Shown: positions 12,329 to 24,055, counted from the first letter of the stretch. The stretch: 64,000 bases of DNA from Endothia cerciana (GCA_026119935.1 JALRMH010000029.1:62001-126000); one strand, 5' to 3'. Made by a program: numbers and translations. Notes: a model not told the origin generated them from the letters alone.

Positions 12329-12841
12329 ATGTCTGCTTCTCTAGCGACTGAATGCAACGAGGTGAAGGAGTGAGTACCTTGTTGGCCCCGAAATGGGTTT
12401 ACTTGTTAATACAGAGGTTCAGGAAGTATGACACCTGCTTCTTGAAATGGTACAGCGAAAGTAGGTGAGGAAGGTGACTTTCTTGACCGGGAGACAAGTT
12501 CTTACCAGTCCAGAGTACTTGAGGGGCTTGGGAAAGGCCGACGACAATGAGTGTACTGCCCTCTTCAAGGAGTATCAGAAGTGTCTGAATGTGCGACGAT
12601 CTTGTGAGGTGATTCGTGGGGAGGGGTTAGCAGCTGCTACTCTTCACTCTGACGCCGCCCGGAAACTCCCCTGAGGGCCCTTGCTAACGCTGGATAGGTT
12701 GCCCTGAAGCAAAGAGGGATCGACAAGCTCCTCGAGGAAGCAAGAGAGGACAACAAGGAGAATGACGCCGTGCATATGAATCGCAAGTGTGAGTCTCGCC
12801 TCGTTGCTGAGGGATGACCAGTACTGAGTTCTTCAACAGGA
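12329..12841 (+). CDS. mdm35: Mitochondrial distribution and morphology protein Mdm35
   Basis: Small twin-CX9C protein of the mitochondrial intermembrane space; its family partners Ups proteins in phospholipid transfer and is imported by the Mia40 route. Proposed exons are 12329-12369, 12423-12460, 12514-12590 and from 12698. The four cysteines fall at residues 9, 19, 40 and 50 in two perfect CX9C pairs, with FLKWYSEKYLRG between and ALKQRGIDKLLEEARED after, as in the family. The 3' end is ambiguous: donor GTGAGT after 12788 spliced to any nearby AG gives an immediate TGA (82 aa, end 12841), while reading through gives nine more residues with a stop at 12815-12817. Splicing every exon depends on tiny introns, so single-frame searches miss this gene. 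Identity is well supported. Confidence 0.88.
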
Positions 12842-13966
12842 TCTGCAGGAGGATAGATCAAAGCACTGTTTTCAACGAGAACGTCTCGGATCTGGCGCCT
12901 GGAGTTGGGAAGGGGAGGTCTAGCATCGCATCTCTGAGGTACAAACCTTCAGTGGTTTGTATCATGTTGTCAAGGCACATAGTATAATTGTTGCCACAGG
13001 TCCACCACATCCGTGAGGCTATTCCTGACTCCGTTATCACACTCCCCCTAGTCACCGGCTCTTCGCAGCCCTTTACGAATTATCTGGCGGCGGCATGAAC
13101 CTCTGAGCTCTATCACCCGTGACATACCTAGTTTCGTACGAAAACGAAGAAAAGAAGAAGAAAGGGGGCTTTACTTGAAATTTGGGTCCTCGTGCCTGAC
13201 GCTCAACCACTCGATCTCTGGTTCATTGTCTCGGTAGTATAGAACTGATTTTACCAGGAAAGGGGACGGTCTCTTTTTGAAGGGGGGGCGGTACAAGAAA
13301 GAAGCACACGACTCCTGCTCTCTTCCAAGGACTGGTCCCAGTCTCTGTTCAATTCCGAGTTTTCGTATTTACATTCCAGGGACAAGATCTGTACAGCCAA
13401 TGACCTGAACTATATGCTTCCTCCCTTACCCCCTTGGAGTTGGCAACATTGAAAGGAAGGCCTAGACCCCTGTCCACGTGGGTGGGTTCAGGGGTCCACA
13501 CCCTGACGACCGCCTGAAAGGTCCCCTCTGCGGCAGGCAAGAAACTGCAGTATCTCGGCTTCCTCGCCAGGGATCACACACCAATAGAACAGATACCACT
13601 CGCTCGAATTGCGATCCGAGTCCGTATACCAAAAGTTGATCTCACCTTCCAGCCTCTGTCTGGGTTGAGCTTCTTACAATGGACCTCTGAATTCTGGCGC
13701 AGTCCCGTCCTCTAATGCAGTTCTCGAAAGCAACAAGCTGAGGGGCGTCTCTCGTTCGAAGTCTACTATTGTCAAGCTCGAGCGCGTTATTCCGCAATCT
13801 CAAGTGACGATATTCACCCACCCGCGATCAACATCAAAACATCTCTTGCATCGCAGAGCCTCTATGGTGGGACTCTCATAGCCTTCTTCTCGAACGCTCC
13901 AGTCTCGAGCCCCTCGAATACCTACAAAACTACTCGGAATGCGATTGAGGTAGCGACGGCGCTTCT
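12842..13966. other. Intergenic region, no gene seen
   Basis: About 1.1 kb without a convincing frame on either strand. It should contain the mdm35 3' end and the promoter of the small membrane-protein gene at 13967. A purine-rich stretch lies near 13140-13170. Confidence 0.5.
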
Positions 13967-14445
13967 ATGAACCCATTCTCCGCCCTCACCCTTGGTATCT
14001 TCGTAGCCGGCTACACCACCGCTCGATGGGACCTTGTTACCAGGCTCTATGAGCTTGCCATCTTTGCGTGGGACTACGGTGTTGTTGTAGGTCACCGGTC
14101 ACCGGTCACCGGTCACCGGTCACCAGTTTCTATGCTCTGTCTTGTCCTGTGCTCCGGGCTCCATGCGCTGCGTCCCCTCTCCTCCGGCGATCTGCTGGCC
14201 CGACCTGGCTGACTTGTCTCTGTCCCTCACAGTTGCGCGCCGCATACGGGTTTGTCATACTCTCGCTGTTCTTCCTTGTCGTCTTCCTTCCTGTGGCACG
14301 TCTCGCGGCAAGGGAGTCAGATCTGGTACGACCAACCTCCGCTCCCCCGGCACGGCCTTCCTCGACACCCCTCCGCTTGCGCGCTAACAAGTTCCCAAGC
14401 ATCCTCGGTCGCCCGGGTCAGGCATATCTGCACGAGAACAGCTGA
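13967..14445 (+). CDS. Small two-helix membrane protein, unknown
   Basis: Not recognised. Two exons, 13967-14086 and 14233-14445, give about 110 aa with one hydrophobic segment in each exon: LTLGIFVAGYTTARWDLV and FVILSLFFLVVFLPVA. The end is Arg/Ser/Pro-rich and could be altered by a further intron, since a GTACGA donor-like site lies just after ESDL. The intron starts GTAGGT and at once enters a 7-bp tandem repeat. The gene lies only 54 bp before gpi1 on the same strand. Coding status is supported by hydrophobic continuity across the splice, not by family similarity. Confidence 0.5.
14091..14126 (+). repeat. GTCACCG heptanucleotide tandem repeat in an intron
   Basis: Five copies of a 7-bp unit directly after the 5' splice site of the small membrane-protein gene. 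Each unit junction contains the palindrome ACCGGT. Confidence 0.85.
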
Positions 14446-14499
14446 ACAGGAGGGGGTCTTTCTAGGCGCGCGGGCCCCTTGCTCTCAAGGCTGTCTGTC

Positions 14500-16872
14500 A
14501 TGCCGGAGCATGATGGCCTGATGCGCATTTTCTGGCCGATCGACATCCCGAGGTCTGACTTGCCTGGGGTGGTCGTGGGCTGGAGGAACTCAAAGTTGGA
14601 CGTCTTCGTGGTGGCCATATTAGAAGCTGTCGATGTCAGTCCGCTTGCCTCGTGACAGACACTAGATTGTCGTGCTGAGATTTGGCAGGCTCGAAATGTC
14701 GAAGAAGCCCTCAAGTTGCACACCCTGCTGAGAAGCGCGCCTCACCCAATAGGACGGATCTTCGAACTGTGCGGTCAGCAGTGCATGCACGTACTGGGCG
14801 TGTCGAACGCGGACGATGCAGTCGTTGTAAATCCCTCTTGGGTGCGCGTCACTGTCGACCCGAGTACACGCGCCCCCCAGGTTCGCTGCGCCAAGGCCTC
14901 GAGCATACAGATTATCCTATTCCAGCGGCCGCAGCCCACGAGAATGCAATACATTTCCCTCAACCCCATCGTGCTGGCCCTGGGTCACAAACAGGTCGAC
15001 GAGCGGCAGACCAGCCTGGGTGAGGACGAGGCGGAAGATGAGAGACAGGAGAGGCTCCGGAGGGAGAAGACGAAGAGGCTAGTCGAAAAGATCAAACAAC
15101 ACTCCATCACGAAGCGACAACCTTCGGACAAGGAGAGGGCGCTCCCCCAGATCGTTAACCAGATCAACTGGTCTGCGGAGCTCGAGCAGCTTCTTCAGAA
15201 GAACGTGTCGAGGTTAGGCGCGAGACCCAGGCGAGCTCTTAGTGTGTCCGAGCGTGTGGTCGAGTCCGCGACAACGATGAAGAACTTTGTTCTGCTCTGG
15301 GTGTGGGAACTAATCACCCTCTACATCTTCCCCATAATCCGCCGAGCGTTCACCTTCGGCCTTGTCGGCCATCGAATAGCAGCAGAAATGCTTCTGACCA
15401 TACTGGAATGGCGGCCGCAGCCTCACATGGCTGCCATCAAAGACATATCAGCTACCGCGCAGCAGGTCGAGATCCGCCTGCTCCAGTTCTGCTACTGGCC
15501 CATGCAGTACGTAACCTTGAGACAGAGGAAGAACGATTGGGAAAGTGTAACGACTAGCCACCCGGACTACATACGATTTTACAATAGTCTTTGGCTGGTC
15601 GCGAATGATGTGATCATTGGGATAGCGTTGGGTTCTTATATCATCGACAACTCCGGCTGGGTCGCGGAACAAATCAACGTGCTCCTGGCAAGATATACGG
15701 TCGAGGCTTTGCAGAGCAGCATCTCCTGGCTCATGGGATGGCCGGCGGGTCTCAAACTGAATACCGAGCTGGCTGCATTCCTGGGAGATCTCTTCCTATG
15801 GGTTATAGACTACTGGGCCAGTAAGTCGGTCACATGCCATTCCCTCCAATACTCTGGCTGACACTTCCAGGTTGCATCGATGCACTCCGGCCGGCGCTAC
15901 CTCACATTATCTGGTTCGTCGGGTTTTCCAGCTTTGCTGGGGCTAGCATGCCCATCGCCATGTTCTCAGACCTGTTGTCCATTCTCACGGTCCACATCTA
16001 CTCATTCTACCTGGCATCCGCCCGTATTTACCACTGGCAGCTGACCATCCTGATCTCCCTCTTCCACCTCTTCCGCGGGAAGAAACACAACGTGCTGCGG
16101 AACCGTATCGACTCATGCGCGTACGACCTCGACCAGCTGCTGGTCGGGACGATTGTCTTCTGTCTTCTGCTGTTTCTGCTGCCGACCGTGGTGGTATTCT
16201 ACCTCAACTTCGCCATTGCGCGGATGGTCATTATCTCATTGAAAGCATCTTTCGACACGCTTCTTTCATGTCTAAATCATTTTCCCCTCTTCGCCTTGAT
16301 GCTCCGAATCAAGGATCCTCAGCGGCTGCCAGGTCTGTTAGGTTCTGGTCCAAATCATGCGACGTCGCTGACGAGCCCGCAGGTGGCATTCGTTTCGAAC
16401 TTCGAGATACCCAAGAACATGGAATTGTACCTAATTCAGAATCCGGCCCCCCTTCCACGTCCGTCATTTATCTCAAGGTGCGTATCCACATCCTACCGTC
16501 TTCAGTCCCTTCTCCCGCCATTGTCAGGGGCGGCCAACTGACGGCGCTACTCAGTCCATCCCTCTGACCTTCCGCGCCATGTTTCACCAATACTTCCAAC
16601 TCGGATCCCGCATCCGCAAGCACTACCTCTCGCCTCGCGTAGTCCTCTGCCTGCTCACGGGCAAGTTCGTCCCGCCTATAAACCGGAAGAACCTGTACAG
16701 CTTACAGTACAGCATGCTGCCGGCCAAGAGGTCCGGTATCACGGATATGTGGGCCGCCGTCAACTCGTTGTTCAAGAACGAGGGCAAGATCCCGATTATG
16801 AACGGCAAGCTGAGGCACCCGAGCCAATTCGGCGGGCTGACGAGGAGTAGGGGGTATGGCGGAGGGCACTGA
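14500..16872 (+). CDS. gpi1: Gpi1, subunit of GPI-GlcNAc transferase
   Basis: Membrane subunit (PIG-Q family) of the ER complex that moves GlcNAc to phosphatidylinositol, the first step in GPI-anchor synthesis. Proposed exons are 14500-14634, 14689-15820, 15871-16332, 16383-16477 and 16555-16872, giving 713 aa. The N-terminus GLMRIFWPIDIPRSDL and LLRSAPHPIGRIFELCG resemble fungal Gpi1. Multiple hydrophobic spans begin near FVLLWVWELITLYIF. The hallmark GKKHNVLRNRIDSCAYDL is followed by LLLFLLPTVVVFYLNF. The C-terminus keeps SIPLTFRAMFHQYFQL. An intron-free reading inserts nonsense after LPG; the 50-nt intron at 16333-16382 fixes this. Residues about 95-165 form a charged, low-complexity loop. 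Confidence 0.93.
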
Positions 16873-17550
16873 GAAGTGGAGACAGACAGGGGTATATAGA
16901 CGCTGTAGGTTGTGGAATCTAATGTTGTGTATCGTTACAAAGTCCAGGCTTTGTGTCTGTGATATGCAAGCGCGTTATTTGAATCATGCCTTGGGTACTG
17001 TGCACTGTAAGACTGCCGCTGGTGCACACGGGAGGCATCCACTACCGCAAAGCGATCACAGCGTCTGGCTCGTGAGAGTGTCTGGCCAGTGACTGGACCG
17101 CGGAAGCGCCATTTACCGTGCGAACCACCTCTCAAATAATGGTAGGTCCGTTTGCGGATGGAACTCATTGGATCAACGCGCGACCAATACTGTGATATTA
17201 CATGACACCAGGAGACCAGTAAACAAACATACCAACGCAGAATTGGTGGCCGTGCAACAAGGACTTCATATGAATACTGTGTGATGAGTGGTCGATCTGT
17301 CCACGGGGGGAGGGTAGAGGCAGGACAAGACGAGCAGTGCCGATTGAGGGAAGCCTTGTGCTCCTTGGAAGTGGAATTATGCGGCGTCGAACCCCTTCCG
17401 CTCCTTCGCCTTCTTACCCTTTCCCTCCTAAGACAGGCCCAACGGAGATCCTGCTTGACCACGACCGGCTCATGAGCTGTTTCTTACCTGCCGAATCTAT
17501 ATTCCCTGTCTTGATCACCGCACCTACTTTACTCTGGAGGCTAGGTCACG
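16873..17550. other. Intergenic region, no gene seen
   Basis: Holds the gpi1 3' end and the likely promoter of the broken gene at 17551. No conserved frame is visible on either strand. Confidence 0.5.
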
Positions 17551-18763
17551 ATGTCGCTCATACATCTCCGGAAAAAGAGCAAAAGCGACGGAGGAGTGGA
17601 CAAGGACGACCTCAGAGTTGACAAACGGCTCCACAGGCACTGGCATGAAGCCCCCCGCGCCGTGGGCGACACAAGCAGGGCCGCTGAGCGGCAAACCTCC
17701 ATCAGCGAGGCCATGAACGAGCGCTGCGGCAAGCTTGATGGGCCCGGCATGCCGGGGACGGAGATGTCGATGATGAATACAAAAGTGCCGGACGCGCACA
17801 AGCGGCGTGTCGCGGACGAGTGGGCGAGGTCACTGATCAGACAGCTCGAGAGGATCCAGCAGGAGCCCGGAGACTGGACCAGGCTCGTGCAGGTGCTGAG
17901 AATGGAACCCACATACGACAAGCTAGTGTTGCTGAGACGCCTCATCAACCGGAGGTTTGTGGGGTGGGATATGGGAGAACGACATCGGCTCCGGGAGGAG
18001 ATTTGCCTGCATGTGGTGCCGGATGCGAGGACGGGCGGGTGTGAGGTTGTTGACTTTGAACCTGACGGCAGCATCTGTCGCACGTGGTACTGTCCGGAAC
18101 CAGACTACATGTCCGTACGACCGAGGAGTGCCCCGCCGTGCAGTCCCGCTGCTCCAATGTGCTTTGACGCCGGGTATGACAGCGATGACGTGGGCATTCG
18201 TGGATAGGAGGATGTCTTCGGTTCTGAGCGCAGTGAGGTGCACAGTGGTGACGAGGACGATATATCCCCGAACAGGGGCTATGTGCCGGGGCTATGTGCC
18301 TATAGCGCGTGGTGCGAGTGATAACGGGGGACCACGACGGCGTGGCAGAAACAGACCAGGCTACAGAGATTCTCAGGAGGTCATACATGACAAGAGGTCT
18401 AGGCGGAGAGGTCGGGCATCGCGTGGGGAAAGTTGTAACGGCAGACGCGGAGGCGGTCACGGGGAGGCTCATGCTGTCAGCAACGAAGCAAGACGTGGAT
18501 AGAGACACGGCATCTCCAAGACGTCCCGTCCACATGAGTCCGGCGAGCCCTCTGCCAGCGATGATGGCTACCGGGCCCATCATCCACCACCCGCATACAC
18601 GGAGCAGCCACGCCAGGGTCCGGTTAGGAACGAATATTGGCAAGGGCAGCACAGATTCTACGGGCCTATCCCACAGATCTGCCGCATCGGTGTCAGCTGT
18701 TGTTTTAGGGTCAGTGATAGCACGGTGTGGAAAGCTCTCAGGCCTCTTCGCTACAGCCCTTGA
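17551..18763 (+). pseudogene. Broken hypothetical gene with a 13-bp tandem duplication
   Basis: Not recognised. An ATG at 17551 opens a 218-codon frame ending in TAG at 18205-18207; it is charged and contains WARSLIRQLERIQQEPGDW and LLRRLINRRFVGWDMGERH. Beyond the TAG the same frame stays coding-like and acidic (SGDEDDISP). At 18275-18300 a 13-bp unit occurs twice in perfect tandem; the extra copy shifts the frame, and the next frame reads on as Arg-rich (PRRRGRNRPGYRDS, DKRSRRRGRASRGES), crosses a second TAG at 18500-18502 and continues with Pro/Tyr/Gln-rich sequence to TGA at 18761. Inference: a gene of about 400 codons inactivated by two TAG changes and one duplication. The alternative is an intact 218-aa gene ending at 18207. 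Confidence 0.5.
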
Positions 18764-19661
18764 GTTCACCATGTGTGATATCCAGAGTCATTGATCTGCT
18801 TTACCTCGGAAAACGGGGTGTAGCTCATGTGTCTCTTGTCGCGACGCTCAATGGCTTGATAGGTATAAATGGCTATGTAAAGCCCCATCACAACACTTGC
18901 ACGCAGACGGTGAAGGAAATCTTGGGATCAAAAGGGGAGAAAGGGATGGGAGGGCGCCCGGGGTAGGGGCAAATAGGTAGGAGCCTTTGGTCAAGTACGT
19001 CACTGTCTCTGATCATCCCAGAGTGAATAACATCCACGGAGGTCATCCTATAAGATATCATCTATGGGAGGTATTTGAAAAAGACGGTCGACGAACAAGA
19101 GACTACTACATCATCTTTCCATGGTCTCGTAGAGTTCCTCTAGGTTTCTGATACCGGCCGATCTTGGACGGAAATGTCTTGAAGCCGTCGACACATCAGC
19201 GCAGACAGGGCTTTTCTTCATATCACAGTATGTTCGTGGCGGGGAAGAAATGAAAAAGTTAGGGGCGGGGGGTATAGGCGACAGTAGGACTCCACGCACA
19301 GCTGTTGAGAAGAGGGGCTGCCTGCACATAAACCAAAAAACTAACAAGATATATTAAGGAGAGCATGGTATATTAAGCGCTGAAGGCAAGAGAAGAAACA
19401 TCTCTGATACTAACAATACTAGCGACATATACTATAATATAGTATCTGATCCTGCCCCTACCCCTGATACCCTGCAGCTGAAGTATTTTATATTATATTC
19501 CACCCTATCTAGTATAAGGCCTTTACCCTCTAAATATAGTCTAGACTGTTGCTGTATAATATTATAAGTCTGGAATGCTTAATATAAAATCTCCTTCTCC
19601 TGGACCTAGATCCCTCAGAAAGAGAAGTCGAAAGCTTAGTACTAGTGCGCTTCTAGCAACA
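18764..19661. other. Intergenic region grading into AT-rich repeat relic
   Basis: Ordinary composition to about 19320, then sharply AT-rich with many TATA-like steps. No gene is visible; the AT-rich part adjoins the relic at 19662-20486 and is probably the same degraded element. Confidence 0.5.
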
Positions 19662-20486
19662 TTATATGATAGTGGTGTTGTGCGTATCCTGGGTGATTAT
19701 GATTTCCTGCTGTTTTTCAGGTTCTAGCACCCGAGTTGAAGCAGCTCGAGTTGTTGTTGCTCCTTGTCGGGTGTTAGATATAGATAGAGATTTTTCCCGT
19801 CTCTTAAGAAGAATCTGATCGTGAAGGCGATTAAATTTAGCGAGGATGACAATCTTAATATCATGATCAGAAGCCTTAAACTACTAATATATATCTCGCC
19901 GGAGTTATACTAAGGATTCAGAAAATCTTGCTTTAATAACTAATATTAGCTAAGAGCTACCCTTTATTCAGGCTAGGTCTAGACCACCTATAGAATTGCC
20001 TTCACTACTACCTCTACCAGGATAACTATGATTTCGAAATCTTAAGGCAGCTTTTACTATCTAGCTTTTATCTAAGCCTATAGAACCAAGTTAAAGAATA
20101 TATTGTTTATAGAGGTGACTGTGAAGGGTTTTATAGACACTAGTTGGGATACTGATGATGAGGATCTTTGAATAAGAGTAATATCGTCGTAGCCGGAACC
20201 TGCGACGACGAGCCTCTCTCAGTTTCTCGATTGTGAGGAAATCTTAAGGGGAAACATCTGTAACCATCAAAAAGTCGCCTGAAACATGATTGATTTGATC
20301 GAAAAGTTCTTCAGGAGTTGTGAATGGTATTTGGAGATCCTCAGGATCAGAGAGTGTTGTTTGGAGATTCTTTGATGGAGAGAGTGGAGTAGGCCTGGTC
20401 GTCGCAGATACCGACGCTGATGTTGATGTTGATGCCGGTGAGGTTGATCTTCGTTGGGGTGGGTATTGAGGGCTTCTTGATGCCAT
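19662..20486 (-). pseudogene. RIP-degraded repetitive-family gene
   Basis: Read on the minus strand from ATG at 20486, one frame runs about 270 codons with about eight internal stops and no frameshift. The first 80 codons are clean (Ser/Thr/Pro-rich, then GDFLMVTDVSP). Next come a TAA and DFLTIEKLREARRRRFRLRR, then IPTSVYKTLHSHLY, and finally KASDHDIKIVILAKFNRL and TRQGATTTRAASTRVLEP. The layout matches a repeat-associated fungal protein family I know only as uncharacterised. Stops sit where Trp or Gln would be expected (for example two adjacent TAG before FKASDH), as C-to-T or G-to-A changes would produce. The DNA is AT-rich. The pattern fits RIP acting on a repeated copy. Confidence 0.7.
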
Positions 20487-21190
20487 GGTGATGATGGTTG
20501 TGTTGGATTGTCGTGCGGGATGGTTGTGTGGGTTTTTAAATGGTCGTGCGAGGAGTATGTAGGAGCGAGCTAAATTATATAATCATAAGGGAGCCGAGGA
20601 GCAGGCTCGGAAGAGAGGGGAAGGCGCCGTGAGAAAGACAAAGAAGACAGTCATCGGGCCTGTGGTCTCTGTGTGTGCTGTGCTCTGTACTGGTTCGGAT
20701 CCCCCTCGCCTGTAGCTCCACCCCCCGGGCCTAGGTGGAGGGCAGACTGGTTGCGCTGCCGAATGCGGCTGCCGCTCGTGCAGGTCCCAGACGAGCTGGC
20801 GGGATTCTTGGGACAAGCCCGCGAGTGTCGTACTGCGACGGCAGACTAGCCCCGGGCAGACACTCTCAGCCAGGAAGCCGGCCAGCGAAAGCCACCACCA
20901 CCTTTACTCAGCTGGCTCACCGACCATGTCCCCGACTACAGAAAACACCACTACTACCTCAATGCCAGCCCGTCCCGTGCCCTCTCCGCCGCCGTGCCGC
21001 CGTGCCGCGCTGCCCGGGACATCCGGTCTTCCGGTCCGGTGTGCTCACGGGAACCCAGCCCTGCCGCACATATGCGCTCCTATGTTCGATTACGACATCA
21101 GTTTTGAAGATCACTCAGCTGCCACGATCAGTACCGGCCTAAGGCTCTCTGGGTTTTCCTCTCTGATGAGTCAATGATGAATTTAAGGTT
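20487..21190. other. Intergenic region, no gene seen
   Basis: Composition returns to GC-rich. Open frames on both strands at 20735-21177 lack conserved features. It holds the 3' end of the Zn2Cys6 gene. Confidence 0.5.
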
Positions 21191-23571
21191 TCAACGGGTT
21201 AAGACCAAATCTTGACAGGAGGAGGCACTTTGATTTTCAGCGTAGGGCGTGTACAAAAACTCCTCGGGGGTGGAATTCCAGGACGGACCCATGTTCAAGA
21301 GGTCCGTCAGCCACCAGGGCTCGTTGGACAGGTTGAAGCCAAAGTCATCTGCAAAGGATGTGTCTCCCATTCCTTCCACTGCAGGTCCAGCCCCGAGGAC
21401 GGTAGGAGGAGATTGCATCCCGGTCTCTGCCGTGGCCGCCTGTCTTACCTCAGCTGCGAAGAGCGACTTGATAGCACGGAGCAGATACGTCGTCTTGAAA
21501 AACAGCCCACTCCGTGGCCCATCGGCGTCGATCATATCCAGCTCGATGGGCACGCGGTCCATCTTCTCGCACGTGCGGTCCAGGATGTCGAAGACATCAG
21601 CCCGCCTGCGGACCTCGTCCCGGTCCCAGCCAGGCTCCTCGTGCGTCGTGAGCCGGAGGAGCACGACCAGGCTGTGCATGAACTGCGAGAACGTGTCCAC
21701 GGTGACGCCTGGCCAGTGGGCTAGGGGCATCTCGAGGAACAGGGCCAGCCAGCGCCCGACGCTGTTAAGGATCGGCTGCAGGTCCTGGAGCCGACGGAAG
21801 TGAGAGGCACCGGTGTGGTCTGGCTGGGGCCGCGGCTGGCTGAGGAAGGACTCCAGGATGGTGGTTTCTGTACTACAGAGGTAGAATTTTGAGGTTCCTT
21901 GGGGGGAGGGGGGTAAATATCAGCCGATGTTATCGAGGTGAATCAGAGTAGATATGATGAAAAGGTGAACCTACTTTCTGATAGTATAGGTGCTGGTAGG
22001 CTCTGCCGTAGGTCATTGAGTCGTTCCAAGCATAGCCGTCATCAGGCCCGTAGAGGGTACGCTCTCGCGCCCGTCCCGGCCAGCCTCATCGAGATGCAAA
22101 CAAGTCAGCGAATTCGTATTGATCTGGCACTTGACTTGCATCGCGAAAGAATGTCCATGCTGGTCTCCTTTCCCTCCGATAGGACACTCAAGCAGCCGTC
22201 CAGGTATGGTGTCCATCGAAGGGGCTCTGTTTTTCTGTATGCTGTCCATGTTCTACCGGTATGCGTCAGTCATTGTTTCAGTTTAGATCTCATGTTCCCC
22301 TCTGACGCTCAGTTTTGCTGGGTTTGCTGCAGAGTGAGTGCAGAATCACTTACGAGGAGGTAAGGTGGAACACCGCGAGGATGGCCCGGCGTTGTTCCAG
22401 TGTTCGTACTTGCTGTGGTCTCTGAGGCACGTCTTGAAACTGAAGCTGCCTTGAGCCTCCAATCCCTGTCCGCCTGGTTGTGCTCATAGTCACATCTTTC
22501 TGAAGACATAGCTCGAACGCAAGGGATACTGCCACCTGGGACAGCATTGTCATAAGAGGTTTATCCTGTCTGAAGTAGTGGGACCTGTGAACTGTCAGCC
22601 AGACATAATGATGCGGTCCCGCATCCAGGGACAAGAATCCAACCGTTGTGCTGACACACCAGGAGGCAAAACAGACCACACCAAGTAAGAGGTCCAGGGA
22701 AGCGTGTTGCTGAGCTACTACCCTCCTCGAAATGATGTTCCAAATAGTGTCTTCCATTGCGAATTGCAGCGAGATGTCCTTGGTCGTCAAGGCCATGATT
22801 ACAAGCCACAGAAAGGGACTCTGGGCTTGAAGTTCCGCCGGGCTTGTGCCCTGAGGTATATGGACACATGGAAACGTCGATATGAAGGCCTGGCGGAAGG
22901 TTGCCAGATTCTCAGCTGCTGCCATATGTGAAACGCTATGCACGGCGACATCGTTGGTCGTCGATGAGGCTGACGCTGTGATGGCCTCCGCAGGGCGCAG
23001 GAGATGGACGACACTTGGGGCCATGTCGATCACGAGGTTCCGGATTCCGCACCCGAGGTGCAGCTGCAGTAGCAGCAACAGCAGCGGAAGCAGCAGCAGC
23101 AGAGGTGGGTGAGTCCGTGGAGCTGGCAGCCGGAGCAGGCCTCCCGTCAGGGTCCAGCTGCTGCGGGTGACCTGTCCTCTCCGTCGCCTGGGCGCGCAGG
23201 AGGGACACCAGATCATCAAGTTTCTCCTCGAGCCTGGACTGGCCCGGAGGCGGCGGCGCAGGATGAGGTTGGGTCTGCTGCTGTGCTCCGGCTTTCCGCT
23301 TGCGCGTGGCCGTGGACGGCTCGCACGCTTTCCCAAGGCGGTGACATCTGCAACATGGTCAGCCTGGGACTGTCAGGCCCATAGTGAAACCTAGCTAATG
23401 GAGGATATGTAGGCATCGATCGTCTTACCGCTCGCACTCAGAACCGCCATATCGGTAGAAGCACTTGCATTTGGCGCGGACACAACCTGCGCACGCCTTT
23501 CCGTACGGTGCTGGCGCCAGCGGACCGCTGGCCTCCAGTGGCAGTGACGTCGGTGAATGGGTCGATACCAT
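21191..23571 (-). CDS. Zn(II)2Cys6 fungal transcription factor, frame damaged in the middle
   Basis: Binuclear zinc-cluster regulator with a fungal MHR-type middle domain. Exon 1 (23571-23429) joins exon 2 at 23347 to give the six cysteines at residues 27, 30, 37, 46, 49 and 56 with canonical spacing, then a Gln/Pro/Ala-rich linker with coiled LEEKLDDLVSLL. The middle (FRQAFISTFPCVHIP, DLLLGVVCFASW) is in another frame; the joint near 22930-23040 is unresolved. An intron at 22585-22659 restores FASWSHYFRQDKPL, and another after 22354 leads to LRWTPYLDGCLSVLSEGKE. Then the frame appears to slip near 22150, before MQVKCQINTN, and again near 22060, before YGPDDGYAWNDS. The last exon (from about 21878) gives WLALFLEMPLAHWPG to the C-terminus. 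It is either a pseudogene or contains introns I could not place. Target genes are unknown. Confidence 0.65.
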
Positions 23572-24055
23572 CACGAGGGAAGAAGGCCTTGTTCATAAAG
23601 GGGGTTCAAGAGCACAAGTGTAGAATGTTGCATAATTCCAATCTGCGGATCGAGGGGATCATCATCCCCCGATGGTCACCAAAGACAGTCTGGCGGATTT
23701 ACGCCAGCGGCCGCCAAAAGCCCGGACAAGGTCACTCCGGCTAAGGCCTGCATCAAGTGTTTGCTGTGCCGCAGGGGCCCAGCCGTATAGGCGGTAGAAT
23801 CCTTCTGCATGCCAATAGGCTGTGGCAGCTGAGCGGAAGGAATATGAGAAAGTTGAATTGACAGTCATCAGGATGGTGGATTTTCAGTAGAATTCTCTTC
23901 GAAAAACAAATAAACGAAATATCTATTCGTAGTATATATATTCAACTTGCGGTCAAACCCAAACCTTCATACGAGTGCCTCCGCATCATCAAATTAACAA
24001 GATCATTCAAACATATGAGATTGGCGACCAGAAGGTTCAAGTCCGAGATGCTTCA
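23572..24055. other. Intergenic region, no gene seen
   Basis: Likely promoter of the Zn2Cys6 gene and 3' UTR of the dehydrogenase gene. An AT-rich segment lies near 23890-24010. Confidence 0.5.

Noticed and set aside
14091..14126. Tandem heptamer considered as a CRISPR-like array
   Set aside because: No spacers between units; it is a simple tandem repeat in a fungal intron.
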